This document shows, piece by piece, positions 52,806-61,906 of a DNA stretch of 64,000 bases. Numbering within the stretch: the first letter of the stretch is position 1; every line of letters starts with the position of its first letter. Source of the DNA: Geomonas anaerohicana (GTDB lineage: Bacteria > Desulfobacterota > Desulfuromonadia > Geobacterales > Geobacteraceae); NCBI RefSeq assembly GCF_016458305.1, contig NZ_JAEMHL010000011.1, positions 1 through 64,000 of the forward strand, written 5' to 3'. A program made the translations under genes and the position numbers. The notes under the pieces were generated by a model. It had not been told where the DNA came from. It saw only the letters and a list, made by a program, of their open reading frames with translations, and did not search any database.

Positions 52806-55289
52806 TTGAATACGTTCACAGGGTTTTTAAACAATGCGGCATTGATGCTCATTCTCTGCATTGTCTATGACACGTTCAGCATCTATGCGATCTCCGACAA
52901 AAGACTGCGGGAAGCTCTGACCGGGGTTCTGGTGGGGCTTATCTGCATCGCTGTCATGCTGAACCCATGGTCACTGGAAAAGGGTTTGTATTTCGACACC
53001 AGGTGGGTTTTACTGAGCCTGTGCGGTCTTTTTTTCGGCCCCATTCCCACGGCGATAGCGGTCGCAATGGCCGGAGCGTTCCGGCTCTACCAAGGGGGGC
53101 CGGGTGGAATCGTCGGAACGGTGGTCATTGTGGTCACCGCCCTGGTTGGGTTGGCCGGATCAAAGTGGAGGGACAAGCAGGGCAAGTCTCCCACCTGGAT
53201 ACAGTTGTACGTCTTCGGCGTCATCGTTCAGGTCGCCATGCTCTCCTGCATGTTCCTTTTCCCTGCCGCGATGCGCAACGCCATCCTGAAGAAGATCGCC
53301 CTGCCAATCCTCCTCATCTACCCCATCCTCACAACCATCATCGGCCTCATCTTGAAAAAGCAGGAAGATCGCCGCACGGCGGACAGCAGACTGCTCTACT
53401 CTAACGCGCTGGCAACGGCCGCCCTGGAATCCGCCCGCGACGGCATCCTCATCGTGAACCTGGAGGGGAAGGCGACCCGCTGGAACCAGAGATTTGTCGA
53501 ACAGTGGAAGGTACCGCAGCATCTGCTTGATATGACGGACAACAAGTTGTTGCTGGCCCATGCCTCCTCCCAGATGGCCAACCCAGAGGAATTCCTGAGA
53601 TTGGTCACGGAACTGTACGACCATCCGGAAAAATCGAGTACCGACACGCTCTACCTGGCCGACGGCCGGATCCTGGAGCGGTACACCCAGCCCCAGAAGG
53701 TGGGCAACGAAATCGTGGGACGCTTCTGGTCCTTCAACGACATCACCGAGCAGAGAAACGCTGCGGAATCGTTACAGATGATGCGTTTTTGCGTCGACCA
53801 CGCGGGCGACAGCATGTTCTGGGTCACCAGCGAGGGGCGGATCCTCTATGTCAACGATGCGGCCTGCGCGGGACTCGGCTACTCCCGCGAGGAGTTGCTT
53901 AGCATGAGTATTTTTGATTTCGACCCGGATTTCCCCCCTTCCGTGTGGTGCAAACATTTCGAGGAGCTCAGGCGGCGGGGCAACATCATCCTGGAAACCC
54001 GCCACCGCGCCAAGGATGGGCGGGTATTCCCTATCGAAGTCAACGCCAACTACGTTCATTTCGGCAGCCATGAGTTCAATTTTGCCTTCACCAGGGACAT
54101 AACAGAACGCAAGCGCACCATCGAGGAGAGGCTCAAACTTGAACAGCAGCTTCTACATGCCCAGAAGCTGGAAAGCCTCGGGGTGCTGGCCGGTGGGATC
54201 GCTCACGACTTCAACAACATCCTTACCTCGATCATCGGCAACGCAGACCTCGCCCTGATGCGCATCAACCCGGAGTCCCCCGTCATTGACAACCTGCACA
54301 ACATCGAAAAAGCCTCCGCCCGTGCCGCCGATCTCGCCAAGCAGATGCTGGCGTATTCGGGCAAGGGCAAATTCGTCATCGGCAATCATGACATCAACGA
54401 TCTGCTGGAGGAAATGCTGCACATCCTCGAGGTTTCCATTTCGAAAAAGGCTGCGTTGCGCCTCAACCTCAACCGCCCCTTGCCCACGGTCGAGGCGGAT
54501 GCCACCCAGATCCGCCAGGTCATCATGAATTTAGTGATCAACGCCTCGGAAGCCATAGGCGACAAGAGCGGCGTGATCGCCATCACGAGCGGCTGCATGG
54601 AATGCGACCACAGTTACCTGAGAAATGTCTGGCCTGACGAAAACATAAAGGATGGGCCTTACGTGTTCATAGAAATAACCGACACCGGGTCCGGCATGAG
54701 CAAGGAAACGCTCGCCAAGCTGTTCGATCCTTTCTTTACGACCAAATTCACCGGCAGGGGCCTGGGCATGGCGGCAGTGCTCGGCATCGTCCGCGGACAC
54801 AGGGGTGCCATCCAGGTGTACAGTGAGCCCGGCAAGGGGAGCACGTTCAAGATTCTGCTTCCCGCAAGCGACAAACCGGCCGAGAGCTTCGATCCGGGCA
54901 CCAAGGTCGATCATGGCAAAGGAAGCGGCACCGTGCTTTTGGTGGACGACGAAGAGACAGTTCGGGCCATTGGATCGGAAATGCTCAAGGAGATGGGCTT
55001 TGATGTCGTGACAGCCAACGACGGACTGGAGGCGATAGAAGTGTACCGGGCGCGCCCCGACATCGCCTTTGTGATCCTCGATCTCACCATGCCGCAGATG
55101 GATGGCGAGCAATGCTTCCGGGAGCTACGGGCGCTGGATCCGAACGTGAAGGTGATCATGAGTAGTGGATTCGGCGAATTGGAAGTGACGCAGAAGTTCG
55201 TTGGCAAGGGGCTGGCTGGCTTCATCCAGAAGCCGTACAAGTGGGCGGCTTTGCGCGAAAGCATTGTCGCATTAGGATGCGAGAAGTAA
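52806..55289 (+). CDS. LytS-type 5TM hybrid histidine kinase with PAS and receiver
   Basis: 827 residues from TTG 52806, weak SD (GAGG). The N-terminal 5TMR-LYT membrane sensor (about 8-190) contains the typical GVLVGLICIAVMLNPWSL and RWVLLSLCGLFFGPIPTAIA. PAS 1 (about 205), PAS 2 (about 325) and HisKA with His in [10 protein letters not shown] (about 463) follow. The HATPase has DTGSGMSKET and [12 protein letters not shown], and the C-terminal receiver has Asp in VILDLTMPQMDG (about 757). From HisKA onward it is closely similar to the 1185-residue kinase at 29822. The ligand is unknown; no partner regulator lies next to it. Confidence 0.92.
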   Translation: MNTFTGFLNNAALMLILCIVYDTFSIYAISDKRLREALTGVLVGLICIAVMLNPWSLEKGLYFDTRWVLLSLCGLFFGPIPTAIAVAMAGAFRLYQGGPGGIVGTVVIVVTALVGLAGSKWRDKQGKSPTWIQLYVFGVIVQVAMLSCMFLFPAAMRNAILKKIALPILLIYPILTTIIGLILKKQEDRRTADSRLLYSNALATAALESARDGILIVNLEGKATRWNQRFVEQWKVPQHLLDMTDNKLLLAHASSQMANPEEFLRLVTELYDHPEKSSTDTLYLADGRILERYTQPQKVGNEIVGRFWSFNDITEQRNAAESLQMMRFCVDHAGDSMFWVTSEGRILYVNDAACAGLGYSREELLSMSIFDFDPDFPPSVWCKHFEELRRRGNIILETRHRAKDGRVFPIEVNANYVHFGSHEFNFAFTRDITERKRTIEERLKLEQQLLHAQKLESLGVLAGGIAHDFNNILTSIIGNADLALMRINPESPVIDNLHNIEKASARAADLAKQMLAYSGKGKFVIGNHDINDLLEEMLHILEVSISKKAALRLNLNRPLPTVEADATQIRQVIMNLVINASEAIGDKSGVIAITSGCMECDHSYLRNVWPDENIKDGPYVFIEITDTGSGMSKETLAKLFDPFFTTKFTGRGLGMAAVLGIVRGHRGAIQVYSEPGKGSTFKILLPASDKPAESFDPGTKVDHGKGSGTVLLVDDEETVRAIGSEMLKEMGFDVVTANDGLEAIEVYRARPDIAFVILDLTMPQMDGEQCFRELRALDPNVKVIMSSGFGELEVTQKFVGKGLAGFIQKPYKWAALRESIVALGCEK

Positions 55290-55356
55290 TGCGGATGTCT
55301 GCCGTCTTTGCCACGTCGCAGGGTACGTATTGAGGTGATAGAAAGAAGCCAATACT

Positions 55357-55461
55357 TTATTCGCTTTGGACCAGATCGACGTTGATGAATACCGGGTAGG
55401 ATTCGAAAACGGCTCCGTCTCTACTCAGTTCGACGAGCACCTGAACCTTTGTACCTTGCAT
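55357..55461 (-). pseudogene. Short remnant or 34-residue peptide
   Basis: ATG 55461 to TAA 55357 reads MQGTKVQVLVELSRDGAVFE followed by SYPVFINVDLVQSE. The composition looks like the C-terminal beta-rich end of a larger protein, and there is no good ribosome site. Probably a remnant next to the tRNA-fMet junction. Confidence 0.35.
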
Positions 55462-55567
55462 TAAGTTGGATCGGGAATTCTTCCTGCGCACGGGGCCGTC
55501 ACCATGTCGGAAAACATGATAGGTCGGGCCATTGGGTTGGAACAGGGGAAAATGCGCCTGACAGACG

Positions 55568-55600
55568 CAAAAAGGGATCTGCAGAAGCCTGCAGATCCCT
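55568..55600 (-). terminator. Terminator of the (truncated) tRNA gene
   Basis: Stem AGGGATCTGCA / TGCAGATCCCT with TTTTT on the minus strand, directly beyond the 3' end of the tRNA fragment. Confidence 0.8.
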
Positions 55601-55609
55601 GAATTTGTT

Positions 55610-55654
55610 TGGTTGCGGGGATAGGATTTGAACCTATGACCTTCGGGTTATGAG
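55610..55654 (-). tRNA. 3' half of tRNA-fMet (CAT), truncated; probable attachment site
   Basis: The minus strand reads CTCATAACCCGAAGGTC, then the T-arm ATAGGTTCAAATCCTAT, then acceptor strand CCCCGCA, discriminator A and CCA. Anticodon CAT with ACCCGA after it is typical of initiator tRNA. The 5' half (acceptor, D arm, 5' anticodon stem) is absent: the sequence diverges right after the anticodon loop at about 55655. Integrative elements commonly recombine into the 3' half of tRNA genes, so this is a probable att site. An intact copy should exist elsewhere. Confidence 0.75.
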
Positions 55655-55661
55655 AGCAACC

Positions 55662-56052
55662 AAGCCCCCTGAACCCACTTCAAGAAAATCAGCAACTTGC
55701 TAAAATAACGGACGGTTGAAAACCCGTAGACGAATACTCATGTATCACATGTTACCCATGTTTGCAAGACTTTAGGGTACAACAAAGGGTACAGAGAAGG
55801 TTTGCATCGAATGTCAACAAAATGACTGGACACGGGGTTCGAACCAGTTGGCTTGTGGCGCAACCGCGACTATAAAAAACAACAAAACCTATAAAATCAG
55901 ACCATTAGCACTGCTCCGCCTTGCGGTTTCCGTCCGACGAAATGCATGGAGTCGAAGCAAGGTCCAGCACAACCTGCGAAAGTGTTGCGAAAGGTAAACT
56001 ATTTGCGCGATGGCGGTTCCGGGGGGGGCGCCCAAGCGCGCCGTTGCTGTCG
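55662..56052. other. Non-coding stretch right of the tRNA fragment with possible integrase arm sites
   Basis: 391 bp without a gene. GGGTACA occurs twice, 12 bp apart (55775 and 55787), like integrase arm-type sites. The T-arm-like GGTTCGAACCCC near 55840 (minus strand) does not fold into a full tRNA. Confidence 0.35.
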
Positions 56053-56553
56053 TCAAGTGAACCTTTCGCCCAATTTCCCTTGACTTTTTGTCGACACTCG
56101 TCGGCCGGCCTCATCCACCTCAGGCACTTCACAGATCAGCCAGAAAGCGGCGATTGCCTTTAGGAATTCAATCAATTCCTTGGGGTCCTGCGGTTTGACA
56201 ATATAGGCGCTGGCTCCAAGCATGTAAGCTCTTTTTATGTCATCCGAGTCATTTGACGATGAAAGTACGATGGTGGGAATGATTGCAGAGTCTGGCGTAC
56301 TTTGCAGAAAGGCGAGAATCGAAAACCCGTCACCGGGAAACATTTTCAAGTCAGTGAGAAGGAATGATGGGTACTGATAGTTTGAACGGTCGTCGAACAC
56401 TCCTTCACCTTTAAGGTATGCAATTGCTTCTTCTCCGCATGTCACTAGTCGAAGCTCTGCCTTTACAAGGCTGGCCTTGAAAGCTCGTTCCATCAGCAGC
56501 CGATCATTTGGGTCGTCATCAGCCACGAGAATAGTGTACTTTTTGTGCAACAT
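56053..56553 (-). CDS. Stand-alone response regulator with unusual C-terminal tail
   Basis: 166 residues from ATG 56553 (a GTG at 56568 is an alternative start). A Rcp1-type receiver: acidic cluster VADDDPNDR, Asp in FLLTDLKMFPGDGF, Ser/Thr in VLSSSNDSDD and Lys in YIVKPQDPKELIEFLK; all key residues are present. After the receiver a tail follows (EVDEAGRRVSTKSQGKLGER and FT). The tail is repeated in part at the end of an unrelated frame at 61907. No kinase is adjacent. It lies in the region right of the tRNA-fMet fragment. Confidence 0.85.
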   Translation of the reverse strand: MLHKKYTILVADDDPNDRLLMERAFKASLVKAELRLVTCGEEAIAYLKGEGVFDDRSNYQYPSFLLTDLKMFPGDGFSILAFLQSTPDSAIIPTIVLSSSNDSDDIKRAYMLGASAYIVKPQDPKELIEFLKAIAAFWLICEVPEVDEAGRRVSTKSQGKLGERFT

Positions 56554-56759
56554 AGGCCGGTTTTCCACTCAAAATAGGCATGGAATGCGGACCAGCGACC
56601 GGGGCAAGTTTGCAGGAGCATTCATCGGCTCACCCCGATCAATATGGATTGCCCGCATACAAGAGTTGTTGAAAGTAAAGTCTGTGTCAGTCGGGCAGTG
56701 CGTGAGCTTGAGTTACGGTCAGATTATAACAGTCAAAGTGCATTTTGTACAAAACTAGC

Positions 56760-56918
56760 TTAGCTTATGCGGCGGAGGGGAAAGGAAGTTCTGAGTCGTT
56801 CGGTGCTTACCATCTCCCATCCGAGCTTTGCCATTTCATCCAGGTGACCCTGCAAATCAAGGGCAAGGAGATCATTTGCCGGGTAATGTTTGGTGGTGAA
56901 CGTATAGGTCTTTGCCAT
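56760..56918 (-). CDS. Small DUF4177-like protein
   Basis: 52 residues from ATG 56918, GAGG about 10 bases upstream. It reads MAKTYTFTTKHYPANDLLAL and DLQGHLDEMAKLGWEMVSTE. The pattern of a short beta strand followed by a helix and LGWEMVS matches the DUF4177-like class of tiny proteins. Function unknown. Confidence 0.5.
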   Translation of the reverse strand: MAKTYTFTTKHYPANDLLALDLQGHLDEMAKLGWEMVSTERLRTSFPLRRIS

Positions 56919-57322
56919 TTTTGAAAATCCTCGACCGGCGGGATAATTGCAGCCCTCGAAGGTGTCGAAACCTCGGCCCGAAGAACCGACCTGTAGGTGG
57001 TTTCATCTTTTCGTTTTGACAAGAGATTTTGGTGAGAATGGTCACTTCCCCTTTCCTTCAGTGGCTCATGCCCCTGGGGAAGGTTGCGCTGGCTTCGATT
57101 TTCGGGGCAGCGAGCAATGCTTTTCTATCCGCTTACCGCTCTTGTTCCGTATTTGTTAATTGTAACACGTTTCATGGCAGTTATAATGATGACAACACGA
57201 GTCGGTAAAACAGCGGGTTGTATCTCCGAATGAAGGCCAGGAATCGATCACCTTACCGACTCTCTGTCAGAGAACCTGAAAGCTGGAGAAGCGGCTTCGA
57301 TATAAAAAGGGAGGCTAGTGAT
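56919..57322. other. Intergenic region
   Basis: 404 bp. I see no convincing gene. A promoter for the 59-residue protein is expected near the right end. Confidence 0.35.
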
Positions 57323-57502
57323 ATGACCAGGATTGAGTTGACTGAAAAAGAGGCGGGCATTCTGATCGAAATACTCGAGTCATCCCTCTCCAACCTAAAA
57401 ACTGAGAGAGTAGGCACCGACAACCGGGCATGGCACTTAGGACTTTTGGAACGTGAAGAATTCGTGAGTAATCTCCTGTCCCGGCTGAGAAGCAAGCCCT
57501 GA
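57323..57502 (+). CDS. Small conserved-type hypothetical protein
   Basis: 59 residues from ATG 57323 behind GGGAGG; the longer frame from 57218 has no SD. MTRIELTEKEAGILIEILES and LKTERVGTDNRAWHLGLLER: two amphipathic helices, the second ending in FVSNLLSRLRSKP. I recall closely similar short proteins in Geobacter-type genomes; function unknown. Confidence 0.65.
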   Translation: MTRIELTEKEAGILIEILESSLSNLKTERVGTDNRAWHLGLLEREEFVSNLLSRLRSKP

Positions 57503-57544
57503 GCGATTGCTCCAGTGGCAACGTCTTGCCGGCAGCAGAGAGCC

Positions 57545-58171
57545 ATGGTCAAGAGCTTTGCAAGAAAGGAAACAGGACGCATTGAGGCGTTCAGCGACGG
57601 GGTTTTCGCCATCGCCATAACACTGCTGGTCTTGACCATCAAAGTGCCAAATGCTTCGGAACTCGGTGCCGATCAGAGCCTGAGTTCTGCCTTGCTGGCG
57701 CTGTGGCCCCACTACCTTGCCTTCGTGACGAGCTTTGTCACGGTCCTCGCCAAGTGGGTGAACCATCACCGGATTTTCACCTTCGTCCAGAGAAGCGATC
57801 ACACGTTCCTGTACTTGAACGGTTTGGTGCTGTTGCTGGTCACCTTCCTGCCGTTTCCGACCGCCTTGGTGGCGGAATACCTTCTTCACCCTGAAGCGAA
57901 GGTTGCCGGTGCGGTCTTTTCCGGCACCTTCTTCGGGATAGCAATAGCATTCAAGGGGTTGTGGCACTACGCCTCAAAAAATGGAAGGTTGCTCGGGGGG
58001 GGGCGAAGCGTGGACCCTCAGCACATTGATCAGATCACCAGACAATTCAGCTTCGGGCCGTTCATGTATCTTGCCGCGTTCGCTGTTTCTTTCGTGTCGG
58101 CAGGGTTGAGCGTTGTTTTCTGCCTCTCCCTGGCGGTAATCGTCGGTTTCAAAGGCTGGCCACGGAAGTAG
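57545..58171 (+). CDS. TMEM175-like (DUF1211) membrane protein
   Basis: 208 residues from ATG 57545. The family hallmark R-x(3)-FSDGVFAIAITLLVLTIKVP lies in the first TM helix (about residues 12-35), and about six hydrophobic segments follow. Bacterial TMEM175 proteins are K+-permeable channels with FSD in TM1; normally two six-helix repeats are combined, and the bacterial form has one per chain and assembles as a tetramer. No regulator is adjacent. It is 42 bases after the small hypothetical gene. Confidence 0.8.
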   Translation: MVKSFARKETGRIEAFSDGVFAIAITLLVLTIKVPNASELGADQSLSSALLALWPHYLAFVTSFVTVLAKWVNHHRIFTFVQRSDHTFLYLNGLVLLLVTFLPFPTALVAEYLLHPEAKVAGAVFSGTFFGIAIAFKGLWHYASKNGRLLGGGRSVDPQHIDQITRQFSFGPFMYLAAFAVSFVSAGLSVVFCLSLAVIVGFKGWPRK

Positions 58172-58176
58172 CAAGC

Positions 58177-58365
58177 CTACACCCGCCTGGTGTTCCAGCC
58201 TCCAATCGATGACCATGCAAGATAAGCAGCGAGCGGTTTCCCACTCTCATTGCAGCTGAGTTCCAGCTTGAGGTGGTTAGGGAACGGCATAATATCGAGT
58301 TCCGATTCGGAGCTGAAAGCCAAGGCGTTTTGTGCGCAAAGAACGATCTCACCGAGGATCGAAAC
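58177..58365 (-). pseudogene. C-terminal gene fragment
   Basis: A minus-strand frame without an early start reads ILGEIVLCAQNALAFSSESE and LDIMPFPNHLKLELSCNESG, then AYLAWSSIGGWN. It is closed upstream by TAA and ends at TAG 58177. The flow looks like real protein, possibly the end of an enzyme domain, but I cannot name it. Treated as a remnant. Confidence 0.3.
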
Positions 58366-58478
58366 TTAATCCAAGGAAAGCGAAACGTCTCGGCTCCGTC
58401 ACGCGCGATCATGAGGTGCGCCATGTGGCTCGAACTGCATCAGCCGACGCGTCCCCGCGTGCTCCCAGGATCCTTGCC

Positions 58479-59987
58479 TTAGCGGCACTCATCGGTGGGT
58501 GGGGAGCAGATCTGGTCGGAAACGGTACGGAAATGAAAACCATAGATTGCCAGCGTTATGGTCAACGGGAGTAGTCGTGGTTTCCTGAGGAGCGTCCAGA
58601 AAAAAACCTTCCAATAGTGCAGCCGCTCCTTACCCAGAATCCCCAGAAAAAGCACGGATCGGAAAAATGCCCTGACATCACGCCACTGTAGCGTGGAAAA
58701 CAGGGATGGTCCCGAAAGCCGGTACTCTTTCAGAAAAGTCATCATGCGATCGTAGAAATAATCCGGCGAATAAATGGTCCTCACCAGTCGCTGATAACCT
58801 GCTATCAGCACCTGTGGGCTCATCTTCGGGGTAAAAGTGAGGGCGGTATCGGTGTTGTTGCCATTGGCAGTACTGATGATCCTTCCCTCGCTGGCGAGCC
58901 GGCTATGCAACTTGGTACCACGCAGGACCATCAGTATTCCCACCATGGCCGTAACGATGCCGCTTTTCTGTATGAAGTGGAGCTGTTTGTCGAAGATTTC
59001 AGGTGAGTCACTGTCGAAACCCACGATGAAGCCTCCCTGCACCTGAAGCCCCGCCTGTTGGATATAGCGCACCGAGGCTAGGAGATCGCGGTTGTGGTTC
59101 TGCAGTTTGCCCGTTTCCCTCAGAGAATCCGGTTCCGGGCTTTCGATGCCGATGAAGACCTCCTGAAAACCGGCGGTGACCATCAATTCGAGGAGACGCG
59201 GGTCGTCCGCAAGATTGATGGAAGCCTCGGTATAGAAGAAGAACGGGTATCCATGCGCCTTCATCCAGGAAATCATCGCCGGAAGAACTTCATTTATCAG
59301 CTTTCGTTTATCGCCAATGAAGTTGTCGTCAACGAAGAAAACCCCTCCGCGCCACCCCCTGGAGTAGAGCGCATCGAGCTCGGCTATGACCTGTTCCGGA
59401 GTTTTGGTTCTCGGGTTGTGACCGAACAGTGCAGTGATGTCGCAAAACTCGCAATCGAAAGGACATCCCCGGGAATACTGTACATTCATGGAGGCGTACT
59501 TGTGCATGTCGATCAGCGCCCATCGCGGGATCGGCGTGCGAGCAATGTCGGGGCGGTTGCCGGGGAGGTAAATCCGCTGCTGGCTTTTTTTTTCGAGGTC
59601 TTCCAGAAAACGCGGCAATGTGACCTCGGCCTCACCGAGCACCAAATGGTCCACCTCGGGAAACTCATCATGGCATGTCGAGAAAAGCGGGCCTCCCCCG
59701 ACGGTCTTGATCCTTAGAGAGCTGCATCGGCTCAAGACTTCCCTTACGGACTCCCTCTGGACCGTCATGGCACCGAGAAATACGTAATCGGCCCACTGCA
59801 GGTCATTATCAGAAAGCCGCTCGACGTTAAGATCGATCAGCCTCACTTCCCAGCTGTCAGGGGTAAGCGCCGCAACAGTAAGAAGACCCAGGGGAGGAAA
59901 CGCGGCTTTTTTCCCGATAAACGGCATTGCATAGCTGAAACTCCAATAGGTATCTGGGTACTTAGGGTAGACGAGCAGAACCTTCAT
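58479..59987 (-). CDS. B12-binding radical SAM protein (DUF4070 type)
   Basis: 502 residues. The N-terminal cobalamin-binding domain (about 1-150: MKVLLVYPKYPDTYWSFSYA, YVFLGAMTVQRESVREVLSR) is followed by the radical SAM domain with C-x3-C-x2-C in YSRGCPFDCEFCDITALFG (about 174-181). Then come GVFFVDDNFIGDKRKL, FFYTEASINLADDP and EVFIGIESPEPDSLRETGK, and a C-terminal DUF4070-like part. Members are methyltransferases or act in lipid, hopanoid or cofactor chemistry; HpnP-type hopanoid methylation is one possibility but cannot be claimed. No partner biosynthetic gene is adjacent. Confidence 0.85.
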   Translation of the reverse strand: MKVLLVYPKYPDTYWSFSYAMPFIGKKAAFPPLGLLTVAALTPDSWEVRLIDLNVERLSDNDLQWADYVFLGAMTVQRESVREVLSRCSSLRIKTVGGGPLFSTCHDEFPEVDHLVLGEAEVTLPRFLEDLEKKSQQRIYLPGNRPDIARTPIPRWALIDMHKYASMNVQYSRGCPFDCEFCDITALFGHNPRTKTPEQVIAELDALYSRGWRGGVFFVDDNFIGDKRKLINEVLPAMISWMKAHGYPFFFYTEASINLADDPRLLELMVTAGFQEVFIGIESPEPDSLRETGKLQNHNRDLLASVRYIQQAGLQVQGGFIVGFDSDSPEIFDKQLHFIQKSGIVTAMVGILMVLRGTKLHSRLASEGRIISTANGNNTDTALTFTPKMSPQVLIAGYQRLVRTIYSPDYFYDRMMTFLKEYRLSGPSLFSTLQWRDVRAFFRSVLFLGILGKERLHYWKVFFWTLLRKPRLLPLTITLAIYGFHFRTVSDQICSPPTDECR

Positions 59988-60122
59988 TTTCCCCTCCGAG
60001 AGCCTGCCATATTTCAGCCAGTGCTTATCAAACCCAGAACTCAGAGCAACCAGTGTTGCCGTCCAGTCGGTTCCGCAGTCCCGGTGGACGTGGGCAACAA
60101 AAGAGGTGTAAATGTGTCTAGA

Positions 60123-61016
60123 TCATGTCTCAAATTCTGGTGGTACTTCTCCGGCCGATGCGTCGGATTTGCGTTCAAGTTCGGCAATAACCTGTGCTCC
60201 CAACAGCAGAATCAGCGCAACAGCCTCCATACTGAGAAGGGCCACCACCGTTAGGGCTATGGAGCCGTATATGATGTTTACCATGGATATAGAGGCGTAA
60301 TACCAGACCAACACCCGTCGAGTGATCTCCCATAAAATGGCCGTGATTAGCCCGCCGATTATCGCGTGACGAAACCTGACCCGCACCATGGGCATGACCA
60401 GATAGAGGGCGGTGAGTAAAAGCACCTCGCCAACGATCCCCAGGATGTACAAAACCACAACGGCGGTTCCTCCAAGGTTAAAATTCCTGCCAAGTATCTC
60501 AAGATGCCTGCTTTCCAGGGTCTCGATGGCGCCAACAATATACGACACGAGCACGATACCCAGTCCCATCAGGAAAATGAACAGGTAGGGAATAATAACG
60601 GAAATGATGACGTTACGACGCTTAATCCTGACACTTTGGGAAAAAATCACCGACATGGCGTTTCTAAACATGGAAAAGGCAAGGGAGCTGAAAAACAACA
60701 TGACGGTGAAACCGACCATGCCGATTACCTTGCGGTCCTTAAGGAAAATCCGCACCTGTTCGGTCAAAGTCGCCGCGTAACCGGGGATTACCATTTCAAG
60801 GTACGTTGCCATGGTGTGAATCAACCGCTGCTCTTCGATAAAATGCGTCAGCACAACGAGGGCGAGTATAGACATGGGGACAATCGACAACAACGTATAG
60901 TAGGCGACGGCGCCGGATAACAGGAGCCCCTGGTTACGTTGGAAACTGCGCAGTACCTGCAGCAGGAACACGAAGGCAAGGTTGAGGAATACACATAAAT
61001 GCTGTCGTTTGTTCAT
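60123..61016 (-). CDS. YihY/BrkB-family membrane protein
   Basis: 297 residues with six hydrophobic segments. Family blocks: LLLSGAVAYYTLLSIVPMSI, ISVIIPYLFIFLMGLGIVLV and FRHAIIGGLITAILWEITRR, then YGSIALTVVALLSMEAVALI. Formerly named ribonuclease BN; the true function is unknown, and transport or envelope roles are suggested. It begins 13 bases after the receiver-like gene at 61030 and is probably co-transcribed with it. Confidence 0.88.
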   Translation of the reverse strand: MNKRQHLCVFLNLAFVFLLQVLRSFQRNQGLLLSGAVAYYTLLSIVPMSILALVVLTHFIEEQRLIHTMATYLEMVIPGYAATLTEQVRIFLKDRKVIGMVGFTVMLFFSSLAFSMFRNAMSVIFSQSVRIKRRNVIISVIIPYLFIFLMGLGIVLVSYIVGAIETLESRHLEILGRNFNLGGTAVVVLYILGIVGEVLLLTALYLVMPMVRVRFRHAIIGGLITAILWEITRRVLVWYYASISMVNIIYGSIALTVVALLSMEAVALILLLGAQVIAELERKSDASAGEVPPEFET

Positions 61017-61029
61017 AGTAGGGATAAGA

Positions 61030-61440
61030 TCAAGTGCCTGAACGCGATCTTCCTAAACGCTCTCTTTCCACCTCAACTATCTTATCATTGACCAAAGTGA
61101 TCAGTTCCTCGATGTTTATCGGTTTGCCAATTATGTAAGAGTTTTCTATACCGGACATCCTGTCTAACTCATCCTTTTGGCCGGAGCTAGTCATTATAAT
61201 AATCTTAATCGGGTTGTTCTCGATTCTTCTGATACTGTCAAGCATGTCATTGCTGCTGGTAGGTTGCATCGATGTTGCGGTAATGACTATATCTATTCTG
61301 AGTGTTTTACATAATTCAAGCGCAGATTCGAATTTAGAGGTAGCATGTATGACTGCATTTGGTATACGAAAGGAAATGAGACGACAAATCAGATCCCTTG
61401 TTATTTCATCATTATCGACGATCAGTATTGATGTTATCAT
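61030..61440 (-). CDS. Receiver-like protein lacking the phospho-acceptor Asp
   Basis: 136 residues. The fold is a clear receiver: ILIVDNDEITRDLICRLISF with the acidic pair, IIIMTSSGQKDELDRM (Ser/Thr), and IIGKPINIEELITLVN (Lys). At the end of strand 3, where D is invariant, the sequence is IDIVITATSMQPTSSNDMLD: Ala stands in place of the phospho-accepting Asp. It may act without phosphorylation or be degenerate. The next gene is the BrkB-family protein, 13 bases downstream. Confidence 0.8.
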   Translation of the reverse strand: MITSILIVDNDEITRDLICRLISFRIPNAVIHATSKFESALELCKTLRIDIVITATSMQPTSSNDMLDSIRRIENNPIKIIIMTSSGQKDELDRMSGIENSYIIGKPINIEELITLVNDKIVEVERERLGRSRSGT

Positions 61441-61541
61441 TTGTCGGCACCTTCCACTGGTACTACATGCGATATAAAATTAACTATCAATATTTATGTG
61501 AAAGTATAGTATAGGCTAATATAATTTTACACGGAATCGTC

Positions 61542-61745
61542 TCATCGCTCATGTTCCCTACCAAGAGATTGCTTCTCTAGATTGGTTAAAATTGCTGCAA
61601 ACATCTGAGTCACTAAATCTTTTGAATCGCCGGATTCGCTAGATTGAGGGTCGCCTTTAGCCGTAATGGCCGCATCTCTGATCGTTGCAGCTACGGTTAA
61701 GTTTGAAGCTATTATCATCTTTGCTTCTTGTGAAAGTTCAAACAT
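61542..61745 (-). CDS. Small hypothetical protein
   Basis: 67 residues from ATG 61745 behind AAGGAGA. MFELSQEAKMIIASNLTVAA then a Ser/Asp-rich linker and TQMFAAILTNLEKQ. A helix-loop-helix-like plan; not recognised. Sits alone in the region right of the tRNA-fMet fragment. Confidence 0.5.
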   Translation of the reverse strand: MFELSQEAKMIIASNLTVAATIRDAAITAKGDPQSSESGDSKDLVTQMFAAILTNLEKQSLGREHER

Positions 61746-61906
61746 TGAGAATCTCCTTTGACAATGTTAGCAGAATGATACGTGTAGTTACTTTCTTAGA
61801 ATCACTCTCAGGCGCTGCCGCACGTGGCGCCCCGGAACTTGTGATGGGCAGTACGCCCAGAATTGCCATGGTCGCAGCACCGTTCCCGGGAAACAGGTAT
61901 GGCTCA

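Noticed and set aside
55835-55875. Second tRNA-like 3' end (GGTTCGAACCCC on the minus strand)
   Set aside because: The T-stem has a mismatch and no acceptor, anticodon or D arm can be built around it.
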